This document shows, one piece after another, positions 1 to 15,200 of a DNA stretch of 64,000 nucleotides; position 1 is the stretch's first letter; every line of letters starts with the position of its first letter. The notes under the pieces are model-generated. The model searched no databases. It had not been told where the DNA came from and saw only the letters and a program-made list of their open reading frames with translations. Origin of the DNA: Acanthosoma haemorrhoidale. Taxonomy: Eukaryota > Arthropoda > Insecta > Hemiptera > Acanthosomatidae. Both the position numbers and the translations under genes were made by a program. The stretch lies in NCBI GenBank assembly GCA_930367205.1, contig OV884011.1, positions 113,451,139 through 113,515,138 on the forward strand. Direction: 5' to 3'.

Positions 1-277
1 TCTAAACTAGAAATTCTATGCCTTGGAAGAGGGGGGTAATCAGGTCTTTGTGTTTCAGAACTGTAGTACCTACGAAGAGGATGGGCATTGTCAATGCTTG
101 ATTTTCTAAGGCCCTCTAAATAGCTTCTAACTCTATCAAGACTACTTAGTTTTCCGGTCGCAAGGAAATCTTCCACCACTTCATCCTCAGAACGTCTACG
201 GCTTCTTGGTGGACGACCATCTCTCTTGTTTTCTTCTCCTCCAGTCAAAGTCCTTCGGAATGGTTTGGCTGTATAAC
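1..277 (-). CDS. NUAK: NUAK exon 19, partial at window edge
   Basis: Acceptor TTTTAG|GTTAT; open to base 1 with no stop, so the exon or gene continues left. Encodes [20 protein letters not shown], then [18 protein letters not shown] and [15 protein letters not shown]. Confidence 0.8.
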
Positions 278-3200
278 CTAAAACAAAATAGTGATAATAT
301 TGAAATCTTTATGCAAAGCATTTGCTTTATTCTATTTGCAAACACAAAGAAAGGTACTTTGTGATATGGAAAAGCTGCACTTACCACAGACATAATTTGA
401 CTAGAATAGAGAATTGAGACATAATTATGGATAATTTATGCTAATTTTTGTTTGAATATTTGATTAATCAATTAGTAAACCAAAATGAATTCAAAAATAT
501 TTTTATTAGATTATTATTAGCAAAAGAAAAAGGTAGTGACATAGCATGGATTTGAACCCGTAAACTCCCAATCTCCATCTAGGCACTCTTTTTAACTGAC
601 TCATTCCTATCAAACCGGCTTGGCCTAGTCTCTGGGAAAGTCAGCAATGAGAGCTTATTACATATATCAAATATTTAACATACAACGACTACAAATTAAT
701 AATTGCTAGTTGTAGCCTGCGATCCCACAGATTTAATCATTAATGTAAAAAAGATTGTATGAGAACAGCCAAAGAAATAAGGTATACTGACAAGACTATT
801 GGTTCAATAGGGATGGCGCAAAGTTGGAAAGAGTGCCTGGCAACTGATTAAAGGTCAAGGGTTCGAATCATGGCCCTCTCACTATCTTTTTTTCTTTGGC
901 TAATATTTAATAAACCAATGGGATTACAGACTACAATTAATTAGTAATTATTATTTTAATGAGAATATATATCATTTATAGTGGCACTTAATTCAGAATG
1001 CCTTGTTCTCAACAGGAATTATCCGCCCCATGGATTGTTTAAAGATTATTCACAGCTGAGGGCAACATCATTAAAATATAATTATACCTCATTGAGGTTC
1101 TACAATATTATTGTTATAAAGTTTTCTTCTATTTATTTTTAAAAAACTTGTGTATTTAATGACTGAAAAGGTAGACTGTTGAAAGTATTAGTAAATGTCA
1201 GTTACAACGTTACAAATTAAAATAAATTTTTTAAGACATTGAATTGTATAGCCCAGCAAATCAAGAATGATAAATTTAAAGTCTCAATATCAAGGGCTGT
1301 TCTCTTTCCCTTACCAATGACTTTATATGTGGAACAGGCAAGTTAATTAACTACTTTACATATAAGATTGAACATATATATAGCTGTTAGTCAAAAATGA
1401 GGAGCTGTCTAAATATGTTTCCTCATAAGTGGTTTACCTGTTATGAAGTTTGCAAACAAACTGCAAAATAATATCATTCAATCTTAAAATATATCTACTC
1501 ACAAATTATTGTTAAATATATCAATTTAAAATAAGTAATACTTGTAAAGTACTTTCTCCCATTATCCTGGACCATGAGACTAATTAACCTTCTGAATAGG
1601 ATTTGGTGGTCCTAGGTAATGGGTAAAAGAAGCAAATAATATTAGTAGCTATCAAAAGAAATAAAAATAAAAACAACTAAATTGTGAGTTCATTATAGGC
1701 AACAAATATAGGTATATATAAAAAAAGAAAAGAAAAACAATAAATGTGTTACCTAGCATGAGGATTAGTCGTTTTGTGTTTTCTCAACAACGACGGGCAC
1801 ATGCACTGTAACACGAGCTGCAACAGACACACAGGCGACATGAAACACAGAGGCAAGCAATTGCTTTTCAAAACCCCATCACTCCATTGATAATAGAAAA
1901 GAAAAGAAAAAAAAAACAGGTGATAAAAACATTCTAAAATAGCTAAGTAAAATGATTTTTTTCTACAGATCAAAAATTAATTAAAATCATTTGTCACTAT
2001 TTTAATTTAGTTTTTAATGTTAATTGATAAAAACAAATGTAGAGCTTTCTATAAAATAAATTGTCCACTTAAGGGGAAAAAGAAGCCAGCAAAGTATACA
2101 AAATTATATTTTGGTGAAAGAAAAAAAGAAGAAATTAAATTTAAAAAAGTTCAAGAAAATAATATGGTAAATATAATTACTATTGTTAATTTTAAGAAAG
2201 TAAGCTAATTTATTAGAAAACTAAGCCTACTAAGCTTAAAATGGCATGTTATGAAATAAGTATACAAATAAAGTACTATTATTAATCTCTATTTGACGTT
2301 ATGCTAATTAATCAAGAAGTTAATTATATCAAACATTAAGGCACTTTGTACGAACAGCAAAATGAAAAAATTTAGAATTTTATAGTCTACACTATCCAAA
2401 TATTTGCTTAGTTGAATTTAAATACTGTGGGAAATTTTAATGGTCTGACTATACATTTATCATTCACGTCAATGAATATTGCATTAAATTTTATTTTACT
2501 TAACTATGCTTGAGAATTTCAAGTTTTTTTTATCAATTCTAGTAACTAAGCAAGCCCAACCATCCAAATTTTATGCATAACTTTATTAATATGATATATT
2601 ATTTATTAATATATTAAACCATAACTATAATTTGAACTTAACAAATAAATTGAAGTGAACGATGAAGGCTCTCTAAGATTGATAACTAACTTTCTATTGT
2701 TAGAGAAATTAAAAATGTGTGTAATTCACAGGCATTAATTAAAATATTGAAGTAAATAAGAAATGAAGAAACAGACCATTAAAATAACCCGGTGAGTGAA
2801 TTGATTTCCGCAAGTCAGTCACAGGCAATATATACTGACATGCCGCCATAGAATCGACTAAATGGCCATATCATTTTTAAAGAGCCCAAATACAGGAAGG
2901 TAAGTAAAAAAAAAGAAGTTGGTTGTGTATCTATCAATTAACCCGCTTCTCTCTCACTTTTCTCTTTATGATGATACCACTGAGAACATAATTAAGATTT
3001 TATGTCCTGATTTTTTTCCCTTAATGTTTGAGGAAATTTTCAAGATGATAGATAGCAACAACAAAATTTTGAAGATATTCCAAATAATTATTTTAAAGAT
3101 TTTTTTTTTTCAAAGATGATTTACAGTGATTAAGACCATTTATCAAATAAAATGAAGTATTTCAGATCAAAATACCAAGAAATTTTTTTCACAGTTATTA

Positions 3201-6200
3201 AATAAGTATTTAATAAACTGACACAGAATCCCAGAAGTATTACTCGGTATTGCTTTGTCACTTTCTACAAACTTTTTTTCATTCATGTTTATTTATAATA
3301 TTTAAAAAAATAGAATTTATTTCATAATGGATGTAAAAAACTGTTGTGGCTACAGATCCTTGAACTCTGACTGTGGACTGACTAGTTTAAGGATCATAAA
3401 CTAATGTGAGGTGCAGAAATGCTTTAGTTAAACATTTAAATTAAAATATTAAGCATCAACCGTGTGATTTATAATAGGGAATAAACAAATATTTTATGAA
3501 AAAAATCACTAACTGGACTATTAAATTTGTGCTGAAATATCAAAAACACTTGGTAACTAAAATGTCAATGCAATCATGAATTTCCTTATCGTCGATTGTT
3601 CTTAACAAGAAATGCTTTCTCTGTAGTTTTAGCATTAGCAAATCAACCAGTCCAAGAAATAATCTAAACTTTTTAGAACAATTGCTTACATTTCTAAATC
3701 AGGTTGTTTACAGAATATGTTCGTTCAAAGATGATATTAGAATTTCACATTCATATTCTCAAGAGTAAATACTCTAATAAAAGACACTTAATTGCATGTC
3801 CAAATAAAAACTGTATGAAAAACAAAAAACACAATTTTTTCACAGGGTGGCTTTGAAGTCTCTCCAATTTTTTTATTTTTCTGAATGTTTATGTTTCACC
3901 TAATTCAGGCAATCTGCATGATTACAATTTTTCCCTCAATTATCTATTCACATTATTCCAAAAATCTATATTCAGAATTGGTACTTTTCCAATATGTTTC
4001 AAAATTTTCATTTTACAGAACTGGCTGAAAATAAAAAAATCTTTTCTTTTCAATTTGGTATATGGGAATACTTTTATATTCCCAGCCCGTTCTGTAAAAT
4101 GAATTTTTTTTTGGGGGGGGGGGGGGGGGGGAAAGTACCGATTTGCTATTTGGATCTTTAGAATAATTTGAATAGATGAGTGATTTTTTTTTACATCATA
4201 TAAAGTCCTGAGGATGCCTGAATAAGGATAATTGTAGCCAAACCATAAAAATAAAAAAAATTGGAGAAACTTTAGCCATAGGTGAAAAAAATATTTCTTT
4301 TTTTCTCTCATAATACTAAGTTGTTTAAGATGTGTTTTCTTCAAAGTACAATTTTCCACAAAAAAACATTGTATATCATCTTAGTTGTTTTAAAAACTAT
4401 GAGTTGGTGGCAAACAAAAGATAGTTTCGTTTTGAACTGTTTTTTTAGAAGTGTTTGGATGCTTCGATTTCATTTGTTATAGTTCTCACTTTTTTTTTAA
4501 TTATGTCATAATTTCTAGGAGGGATCAATAGTTTGTGTATATACAAATTTTAAAATTATACCTAGATCCAACATGTATTTTTGAACAGGATTTTTTGAAG
4601 TTTGGAGTGTTGGGGTTACATACAAAATAGAAAAATATACATTAACAAAAATAATTGTACAGCAAAAAATTAAAGGAAATCAGGCATTAATCCTCTTCAT
4701 AAAGACTGAATATTAAAAAAAAAAAACAGAAGAAAATGATTAAAAAGATAAATCTGTTTGATCAAATTTATTTAGTATTTAATAAGTCCTAATAATCTTT
4801 TCCATATAAAAACACAAAAATGAAAAACATGCACCTACTCATGCAAAACTGACTAGTACTTCAAAAAGTTTTTACAAAAAAACACGAAAAGATTTTTATA
4901 ATTTAAAAAATGAAAAACAAAATTACCTTCATTATGTTTTGATATTATAAAAAAAAGATTGAAAATTAAATATCTCTTTAAAAAAGAAACTGCACTCTTG
5001 ATAATAAAACTTTTTTTTTTTACATTCTTCCATAGCACTTCTGCACCTCTACTTACATATTAAAAAGCTATTAAATAAATAGTATATTCTAAACCAATAA
5101 AATAAAGAATACAAAATATTTATATAGAATTCCATAGTCTAAATATTTTAATGTAAATAAGCATGACAACAGTGTGCAGTTGTTGATAAATGAACACTAT
5201 TTGTAATATATCATCGACTGAAGCACATAAATATCTTATAATAGCAAACATCTAACAACAGGAGCTACATACAAAGGATATTTAATTTTCATTAACATTT
5301 TCAAGAATTGTTAGCCACTGATATAAAAACTAAGCTGAAATGAGAATATGGTAACTCTTTCCAACCTGAACTTCAAGAAAAAATTTGTAAACAGGAATTA
5401 TCACGATAAAAAAGATCAAATACTCTTAAAAGGCGACAGGAGTATTTATAATAAACAATCGTTCTGAAAGTAGTGAATTTGCGGAAAATTGGATTGTTTG
5501 TTAGATAAATGATACATCATCAGCACTCATAGATTAGACAGTCATATTCAAATTGTGTTTTTTTTTGTAATTTGTCACTATAACTTAGAACAGGAAGTGC
5601 AGACTATAAAGAACCAACAATTTTTAATTTAAGAAACAAATGAAAATATATTTAATATCCCCCCCCCCCCCCCGTGTTTACACTACGTACATTATCCATT
5701 ACAAATCATAGTGAACATTAAACACGTTATTAAAAATTAAATAACAGATGCTATTAAATTTAGCCGGTTAAATCCTTGATATCAAGAATTTTTTTGTTTT
5801 TTTAATCATACAAACCTCTTGGTAATGTGGATGAAGATGCATTGTCTCGTTTTCTTCTCCAAGGGGTTGGATCTTGCTCTGTGAATGATCTAGTTTCAGT
5901 TAGCCTCCTCCTGAAATAAATTAATAAACACCTTACTAAGAAATATATTTCAAAATATTATCCACGGTTACGAAATAAATATTATTTGCCAAGTAGAATA
6001 AAATAAATACATACGCTGGTGTATCAAATATCGAATGGTTAAACAGCCTAGGAAATGACGGCCTTCCTTCGTCTACATTCAATCTGTGAGTAAGATTGCG
6101 CACCTTTAAAAACAAACATAAATGTGACAGAGTGAACAGTGAATATTTTATGAAAACTGAGTGGATTCAAGATAAGGAGAAAGATAATAACTGCCTATCA

Positions 6201-9200
6201 TATATATGGTTGATATTATTGAATTGAATTTAAGACAAATGAGCCAGAAATTTTTTTTTTTTAATTTATGAACATGCCCATAAAAAATTACCCTTGAAAG
6301 AAGAGTAGAAAATAGATTTTCAGCAGTTAGCATCTCAAAGTTGTCATCTTCTTCATCGGAAGACACTGAATCTGTTGCTTCTACTCTCCTTCTTGTACTG
6401 TGAAGGCCAAATCCTCTCAAAGGCCCAGTGCCCTCTTCTTCACTTTCAGAAACAGAACTATAAAAAATAAAATTGAAATTGAAATTTCTCCACTCAGAAC
6501 CCAAAACACTTTAATGATAAATAAAACAAAAAATAATAAATTGACTGTTAAATATGAAATGAATTCACAGTATACTGCACTCATCGCTATATAAGATGCA
6601 TCATTTTTCTAACAGATCAGTATCTTAAACAACAATCTTTTTTTTTTTCAATTCTGTTATTCATCGTGACGTTTGTTTCATGTCAATCAAAAATTTTGAC
6701 ATGATAATAAAAAGATATACATTCTTAAAAATTCTCTAAATACCTAGAAATAACTGTCGACTATCATTGCTGACAGTTATCTTAATCTTAATAGAATAAT
6801 AATAATAACAACAAAAAAGGGGGCATAGATAGCTCACCACTGTGCTTCCCGAGACCACTGCCATATTGTCTCAAAAAGTTTTAACACTGATTAAAATTTA
6901 AAACTTCAACTAAAACAGCCGGCTAGATAAAATAAGTGAACAAATTAAGAGCTACATCTCTTTCACATGAGTTTAACAAATTATACATGTATTTGTAAGT
7001 ATGTGCTCTAACCACTAAATAACTTCACCGGCAAGGTTAGAACCATGCAATATCAGAATCTTAGAGTCTCTGAAGATAATTCATAGAAATTCCAGAGTTG
7101 ATTTATTTACCAACCACAGTTATTGTTCCTAATTTAAGTTGAGAAAGCCACTTTTTTTTCCCCACCAATTCCAAGGAATAAAATGTAAATATTCGCAATT
7201 TCTTTCTTTTTCAGCGATTGTGTGAAAAATGACAAGTTATCGATAAAACCAGCAGTGCTTTTAAAGAAAGTTGCAGCGATAGCCTGAATTAGTGAATAAA
7301 CTCATTAGTACTAATTTATTTCCTGTTCCTTTGTAGTCAATCACTGCCAACAATAAAGCATACAATTTTATTTGTCCATATTTCCTTTGGAAAAGAGGAG
7401 TAAAAACACTATTAAATGCAGTTTAAAAAAATTAGGGCAAAAAATATAGTTAAGTGTTTACATATTTTCACCGAACAATTTAATATCTCAGTCTCTAGAT
7501 CTTGGGGGTCATTAAAAATAATATTATGAAGTGAGATGGTAAGCAAATCAAAATCCTAATTGACATACAACTCCACATCTATTTTCAACTAATACTACTT
7601 GATATGAAATGAAAATAGATAACTTTAGAGGTAGCATTTAAAAAGTTTCAAAATACAGATATGCAAGCTCTCTACATGCTTCTGCCAGAAAGAAGACAAA
7701 CACATGAATCTTGACTGATATTGACCTAGTTTAAAAAAAGCGCCCTTTTATAACTTTAATTTAAGTTACATGAAAAAATATATATCTACCTCATTTTGGA
7801 AAGTGTAGAAGCACTAGGTGTGACATAGCCACCACCTTCAACGGCTATAGGGATAATCACTTCCCTAGGAGATTTCCTTATCGGTTCGCAAGGAGCGTTG
7901 ACTGTTGTAGTACTGGAATCTGAATCTTGCCTTCCTAAACTGTAACAGATGTATAAGTATAACAGAAAACATAATGATATTTCATTTTAAAACTCCACAA
8001 GTCAAAGCCAGTTTAAATACTAATTTAAATAAACACAAACCTAGAAGAGCTTGCCCTCGATGATACCACAGATGCCTGTTTTGATACGGGAGGTGGTCTA
8101 TCGTCTCTTTTCTCAATCTGTATTGGAATGATATGTTCTTTAGGACCACTGTCTTGTTTAACAAGTGATGGTCTACAAAATAACAGCAATCAATCAATAT
8201 ATTTGTTTGAACCAAATCATTAGTATTCCACACAAATTTGAACAAGGAAAAACATTTAATAATTAAATAAATAAAACTTAAAGATAATTGATTTTTTCTA
8301 GAGTACTGCAGGATAACTTGGCATAGATGGAGGAATACTGCCTTATTAGATAATTTCAGAAGGTCATTAGCTCTTCTATAGATTGAGATATTGGGAGCAA
8401 TCCCAATTCTAAATGAATTAGGGTATTCCTGATAAACCACAGAGCTCCCTGCTCAAACCGGAGTATTTTTTCTGAAGTGTTTGGAGTCTTGTCCTGATGG
8501 ACTTGTTAGTGTAGTACCATACACAAAACTCGCGAGTATTGGTAATATGAGTGACTTGCAAAGTAATGTTATACAAGTATAGTTCAGTGATGTATGTCTG
8601 TTGATGAGTAGGTAAAATTGTTGTAGGTGTCATTAACTTACTGTAGTTTGTGTCTAGTTTCCAACTTAATCATGTGCCTAAATTAATGCCAAGTTTGCAA
8701 ACACTGATCCATAGTGTTCCAATTGATTGATATATCGCCAATTTCTATCTTTCTAAAGATGTATAAGTGGGAAAAGTTTTGTTTCATACTTCTAAGGATT
8801 AATTATTAGATTTTAGGCAAGAGGGTCAACTGACTCCTGAAAGTCTTTGATAAAAGCTTTAATAAATTAGGGTGTCACGTCAAATACGGTTGATGTAGCA
8901 GGGACAGAAAGGACACAATGGAATAAATTAAAAAGTAGAGGCCTCAGTATAGATCCTTGAGGAACATCTGGATTATTAATCCAGCATTGAAGAAGCATTG
9001 CTTCTTGATGTGTTAAATGTAGTATTTACACAGATAATGAATGGTTTCACAATTTGGAGGTTTGCTTTGTTAATGCTGTTGAATCCCTTATAAATAGATT
9101 CAGCCTCTCGGTATATCATTTTCATGGTGAAGTGACAACTTTTAAAGGCCAACTGATGTGTTAGAATGATACTATTATCACTGCGGTGTCCTTCTAAGTA

Positions 9201-12200
9201 AGTTTTGATAGATTTGTCTAACAATTTTAAGGTTATGTTGAGTAGGCTGATCGGTCGATAGCTGAAAGGAATGTTTTTGGGTTTCCCTGGCTAGTGAAAA
9301 ACAATGATGGTAACATTTTCCATTGTTTTTATTTCAATATATTAACTATATAGATTTTGATTCTTTGTTGATAAGGAGATTTTTAGTGATTAAGGTAGTT
9401 TCATGAGTAATTTGGTCAAAGATATCAAGTAATTTTTTCATGTAATAAGTTTTAAAGAAAATGGGACAATGACACAGGCGTGGGGTGGGTATGCCTGGAC
9501 ATGTCTTAAATGTCACTTCTTCACTTTCTATGTCTCAATGGATCTTAAACTTTATAGTCATGTACCGAATTGTTTTCTACAACATAAGTCAAAAGAACTA
9601 TAGGGAAAATCATATTACAACCAAATTCCTCACAGTTTTACTATTCAAACTCTTAATAGGGTTCTTTCTGATTAAAAATAGATGATAATCATTTTTATAA
9701 TTCATATTTAAGTAAATTTAATAAGTCAACGAGATCTCACCTGGGCGGAGGAACAGGAGTATATACACTTTGTGATGAACTTGTACTAGTTGGTGTGCTA
9801 GGCTCAGCTCTTGGAATACTGTAACAGAGAAAAAAACCAAAAGATTTATTTTTTTAACCAGAAGATGATCATTAAAAATGTAATAAAATTTGTTCAGAAC
9901 TGTTCTGGATGTTTCAACAAACAATTGCATGTTCTGTTTTGAATAAGATAACTAATAAACCGATCCAATTAAATGTAGAAAACTAAGTTGATACTTCTTT
10001 AGTATTCTATTAAATATCAAGGAAATAGGAATAGCCCTTTAATGAAATAATTTATAATCTTCCGAATAGAATGAAATAATTAGATAAGTTGGGGGAACTG
10101 ATTATTTTAAATAAATCTCAAATCATCACTAAAATGGTTCCTGTAATCTCAGATTCAGATTTATTTGCTTTTTCTAGTATCTAGTATTAATTATAATGAA
10201 AGAAATTATATTGTTATAAGGACATAAGTAGTGTTTTAACAAGCAAGATAGTATATTTAGCTTTTAATATAAATTATCTATAAAATAAATAAATTTTTTT
10301 GAAATAACTGAACTAATGTACGTTTTACTTACAATGATTTTGATAGTTTCCTTCTTGGTAATGTTGAAGCCTTGTTCATTTCACTTTCCGAAATTGCATG
10401 AGAAATTACCTGGAAAAATAAAAAGTTTTCAGATTATGGTAAACATTTTTTTGCTAGAAATCATATGTTAATGTTAATCTAAGAATAATTTAGGAAAAAA
10501 ATTCAAATTGATTAACAAAATAACTAATAATCCAGAGATCTGTGGTACCCATTGTTGACTAGTCTAAACGATTTCTTCCTACATCAATAATTTATATAGT
10601 CATATTCTGCTTATAATCTTGTTTAAAAAGAAATAAGTATTTATTATTAGGTAATCTACCTTTTGTGAAATCAGTTAGGTTGAAAAGAATAAACAGTAAT
10701 AGTCCTAACTCTTAAAGTTCAAACCAGAAAAATTTGATCAAAGTCTTTCAAAGTATTGATCATTAACCATTTAACACTAGAAGGAAGGCCCGGTCAAATG
10801 ACTCTTAAGATTATTCAGTACTTTTAAAATTGTTTTGTTATATAATGTTTTGTGTTTGTTTATTTTGATTCAAAGTCTTAAGACCATGAAAAAAAAAAAA
10901 AAAAAAAAATGTTATTTACATTTATTATAAGCAGGTGTAAATAGCAGGACAGGAAATGGTCATTTGATCCTATAAATAAAAACAACCTTTTCTTTCTTTT
11001 TAATAGTGTTACTACTTAGCACAATGCTCAGTGACATAACTATTTTGCAAGATCAAAAAAAAAAAAAAGTACTGTTTTATAATAAAAACAAAGTGGGAGT
11101 AAATGCCATGGGCTCGGCGTACTGAAAGTATTCTGGTTAGATTTGGGACAAGGAGATGGCCTGTCGATGTATTTTATAATATTCTGGACATAGCATAAAT
11201 TTAACAAGAATTTCTCCAATTTTCACCTTAACAGCATTTTCTTTTTCCTTCTTCATTTTATCTTCATCTCTCCCAAGCTCATTCTCAACGAGCTTATTAA
11301 CATTTACAGTAGAAGCTAAACTAAACTCTGGTTTTCCTGCGTCCTGAACCACTGAACTTCTTCTTTCAAAAGCTGCTTTGGCATCTGATACCTGGAATAA
11401 TAGTTCAATAGTAAATCAATGGAACCAATTTTTCAAAAAATTGAATGCAATTTTATCCCTGAACATCTTATAAAGCTTAAATAATAATTGATCATGCAGA
11501 TGATTAAAACTTTTAGCACTGATATAACTAATTTATGGTTCAATTCATTAAAAAAAACATTCTCAAAACATTGCCTTAATGGCCAAGACACATTTGTACT
11601 TTATCAAAATTGATGAAGTGGGGCAAACAAAAAACTGAATTGTTAATGAATGTGCTCTAATTGTATATTCTGAAGGACGGTAGCTGAAAATTAATGCATG
11701 AGCAACTGCTAAGAAGGATCCATTAGAAGTCAAAAAGACTGATTTATTAAAAAATGTCTTTAGTATATCTCAGTAAATATATTATACTTAATTACTTAGA
11801 AAGCATTAATTGTTTATACTAAATCTTCTAAAACGTTTTGATTTAATCTGTTTAATGCTTATAATTCCAGTTTTAGGTGGTCATTGTTCATATCAATTAT
11901 AAGTTTCAAAATAAATATAAATTTTATCTAATTGATATCTTAAGCCAGTTACTGATTAGCATTGATCACAGTTGAATGATCAAGTGAAGACAGAATAGTA
12001 TACAGCAAATCAGACATTTTTTAACCTAAGAATCTCTTTGATCCTTTATGGTAGGTACTGTCATACAGGGGCTAGTAGTCAGCCCACTTAAACAGAGTCA
12101 GGATATTTTAATGTTTATAATTCCCAACCATCAGCTAGTTACTTAGTTGTCTATGTCATCACTAATTGGGTCAATGACAAAATGTTACCATGATCATGTA

Positions 12201-15200
12201 AACAAAAAACTCTATTCAGTAATGAATGTTCAGTGTGCTAATCTGAGAAATTAATGAATACCATGTGCAATAAGGAGAACTATTTCTGCTTCCAGTGTAT
12301 TGCGATTGGTACAAGTTAGTAGCGCCTTCACAGATCACATAATTAAATAAATAAAACATTCATTGAACAAATAGGTTTAGTCTAAAACAAAAAAAACTTA
12401 CTTTAACACCAGTAATTACTTTCTTCAGAGGGATTTTATCCTGCATTCCAGATTTTCCAAACAATTCCGCTGTTTCAAACACTTTTGATTTCCTTCTAAC
12501 TGAGTCTATTCTGACAGGAATCGGTTCTTTTTCTTGAGCCTCTTCTGTTGGTTCACTTTCTCCAACTACAGGTTCTTCCTTCTTGACTTCTTTCTCAATT
12601 GCTTCTTCGCACGATTGTACTTCTATTGGTTCTGGGGCTTCTGAAACTTTGTCAACTTCCTTTTCAGGCACATCTACTTCATTCTCCTTTTGAAGTTTAG
12701 GTTTAATTTTTGGCGAGATTGGTGCCCTTTGATTTTCGGTCTCTTTCTCTGGAACCAATTCTTGAGATTTTTCTTGCTTAATTTTTTTAATCTTTTTTGG
12801 TTCTTTCAGTTTTTCTTTTGTTTCGTCAGTCTTATATACTGTTGGTCTCTCTGTGTCTACATCTACTTTTGATTCTTCTACTGTTTGATCACAACTCATT
12901 TCTGCTAATTTTTTAGCTTCTTCTAGCACTTTTACCATTTCTTCTCGGTCCATCTCGCCTCCTTCGGACTTTTTCTTTTTTAGTGACTTTCTTCTAGGTT
13001 TTTCATCATCACTCTCCTTTTTTCTTGATCTAGAAGTACTTCTTTCTCTTTTCTTTTCCTTCTCGGGGGTTTTTTCATTTTCTTCAACTGAAAATTTTGT
13101 AACCAAAAATTAATAATTTATTAAAAAAGTTAATAATAAAACCTTAACTATAACCACTATAAATAAATAAAATACCTTTTGGAGCTGAAGGAGAAGCCAT
13201 AAAATTTGGTTGAACTGTCGCTAAACTACTTAATGACATAGACCTAGCTGGTCTTTCCGGTTGCTGTGGTAATTCTTCAGGTACCTAAACAAATAAAACT
13301 AATGTAGAAACAGATTAGCCAAAAACTCTCTATTTTCTTCTATAGACTGCAATAACTTCATTTAAACTAAACTTTGGAAAATGGCTCATTGCTTTTAGTG
13401 AAAATTATCTAAAAGAAAAGAACAAATATGCCAACATTTTAGTGGAAAGTCCTCTGAAAGATCACCTCATTAGCATTCTTAAATCTATGCCAGTGCCAGT
13501 TAAGTTGTTTTTGTGATTCACATTCAAAGAAGCATATTCACAATCTTCTATTTAATGATTATTAGCCAAAGAAAAAAGTTAGTGATGGGGCAGGAACTTG
13601 AAACAAGAACTTCCAGATATGGCCAGGTGTTTTTTCCATCTGAGCTATATCTCCCTCGAACCATTAGTCAAATCAGTTTCTAATCAAGTAAGTAATTTCT
13701 AAGTGACAAAGTAGCCACATTTGAATGATTGTTGCTCTGGTGATTTTTCAGAGGTTATACAGGACCAGCTAAACAGATTAGAAATTGACGTTTGATAGTT
13801 GAAAGATCAGGAAGTTCCAGGTTTGGATCCCCCTATTACTATATTTTTATTCATCGGCTAGGAATTATAAAAGAAATGAGATTAATATATTTAATTGTCG
13901 TTTTATGGTGTTGACTGTTGTGTTCCTATGAAGTATTTCTTCATTCAAAACAACAAGTATTGCTTGTCTCCCCACAATTTATTTTAAAAAAATGCTGAGC
14001 CCTTTCAGCAACTCACACTACCATTATCGTGCAAGTTAAAGATAAAAAACTTATACTATATGAAAAAGTTACCATATGAATTAATATGGTATATACATTA
14101 GTATCACAGTCAAATTTTAGCAAATGTAACAAATAAAAAAAGAAATGATTATAAAGAGGGTTGTCCAAAAAGTCCGTTCGGTTTTAGTCGTCATGAAACT
14201 TCAAGCAGTTTCCATCTGCATCAACTTGGCTACTTGAGCAGGCTCGATGTTTGGGTTACCCATCAACATAGTGAGTGAGGCTAACCACGCCCAAAGGATT
14301 TCCATCTGCGATTTGTTGCGGAAACGTGAAGAAAACGATCCTTTTTTGAAGAGAATGATGACAGGGGACAAAGAGTGGATCATCTATAACAATGTGGAGC
14401 GCAAACGCTCATGGGGGAAGCGCAGCGAATTACCACACAAACAACTCCTAAAGCAGGACTTCACCCAAAGAAGGTTATGCTCTCGATTTGGTGGGATTGG
14501 AGGGGTGTTGTCTTTTACGAACTTCTTCCCAAGAAGAGGACCATCAATTCGGATGTGTACTGTGACCAGCTGGACAAATTAAATGCAGCAATCCACCAGA
14601 AATGTCCAGAACTAGCCAACCGTAAGGGGATTGTCTTCTATCACGACAATGCCAGACGGCACACTTCTTTGCAGACGCGGCAGAAGTTACTGGAGCTTGG
14701 CTGGGAAGTTTTGCTGCACCCTACATATTCGTCCGACCTTAATTATTTAAAAAAATTAAGTTGCGTCTTATTTTCGCTTAAAAAACCGAACAGACTTTTT
14801 GGCCAACCTGATATATAAAATAAAATGTGGTCTAATTGATTTAAAATATTTTTAAAAATGAAGTAAAAATTATAAACAAACATTAGCTAGAAAATAAAAA
14901 ACAAGTGATTCCTTCCTCCACAAAATTTTAACATTGGGTGTGAATAAATTAAAATCTGAGGTAATAGTAGCAAATATATAAATTACAAAAGCGACATTAA
15001 CATCACAAAAGATACAGGATGGTGACCATTTATGTACTCTTCATTAGTAACATGCTTAAAAAAGTATGAAAATTTCAAATTAATATGAACCTTGACACTT
15101 ATGTATTCATTAATAATTATTAGCTATGATCCCAAATATTTTATATTTATATCAAGTATTTTAAATTTTACTCATATTTTAATTAACATTTGATAAAACA

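Larger units (their letters stand above)
9819..12401. other. NUAK introns 10-12 (exons 11 and 12 lie within)
   Basis: Apart from exons 12 (10333-10409) and 11 (11227-11391) I see only AT-rich intron sequence with poly-A tracts (about 10889-10908 and 11056-11068). Confidence 0.5.

Noticed and set aside
3940..4359. 139-residue minus ORF
   Set aside because: It crosses the 19-G run, which reads as poly-Pro, and poly-A/T tracts; composition-driven, inside a NUAK intron.
6826..6880. SINE-like GCATAGATAGCTCACC
   Set aside because: Only a short A-box resemblance; no B box follows.
6980..7065. tRNA-like TAGTGGTTAGAGCA and GGTTCTAACC on minus
   Set aside because: The A-box-like and B-box-like pieces are in the wrong order for a tRNA or SINE on that strand.
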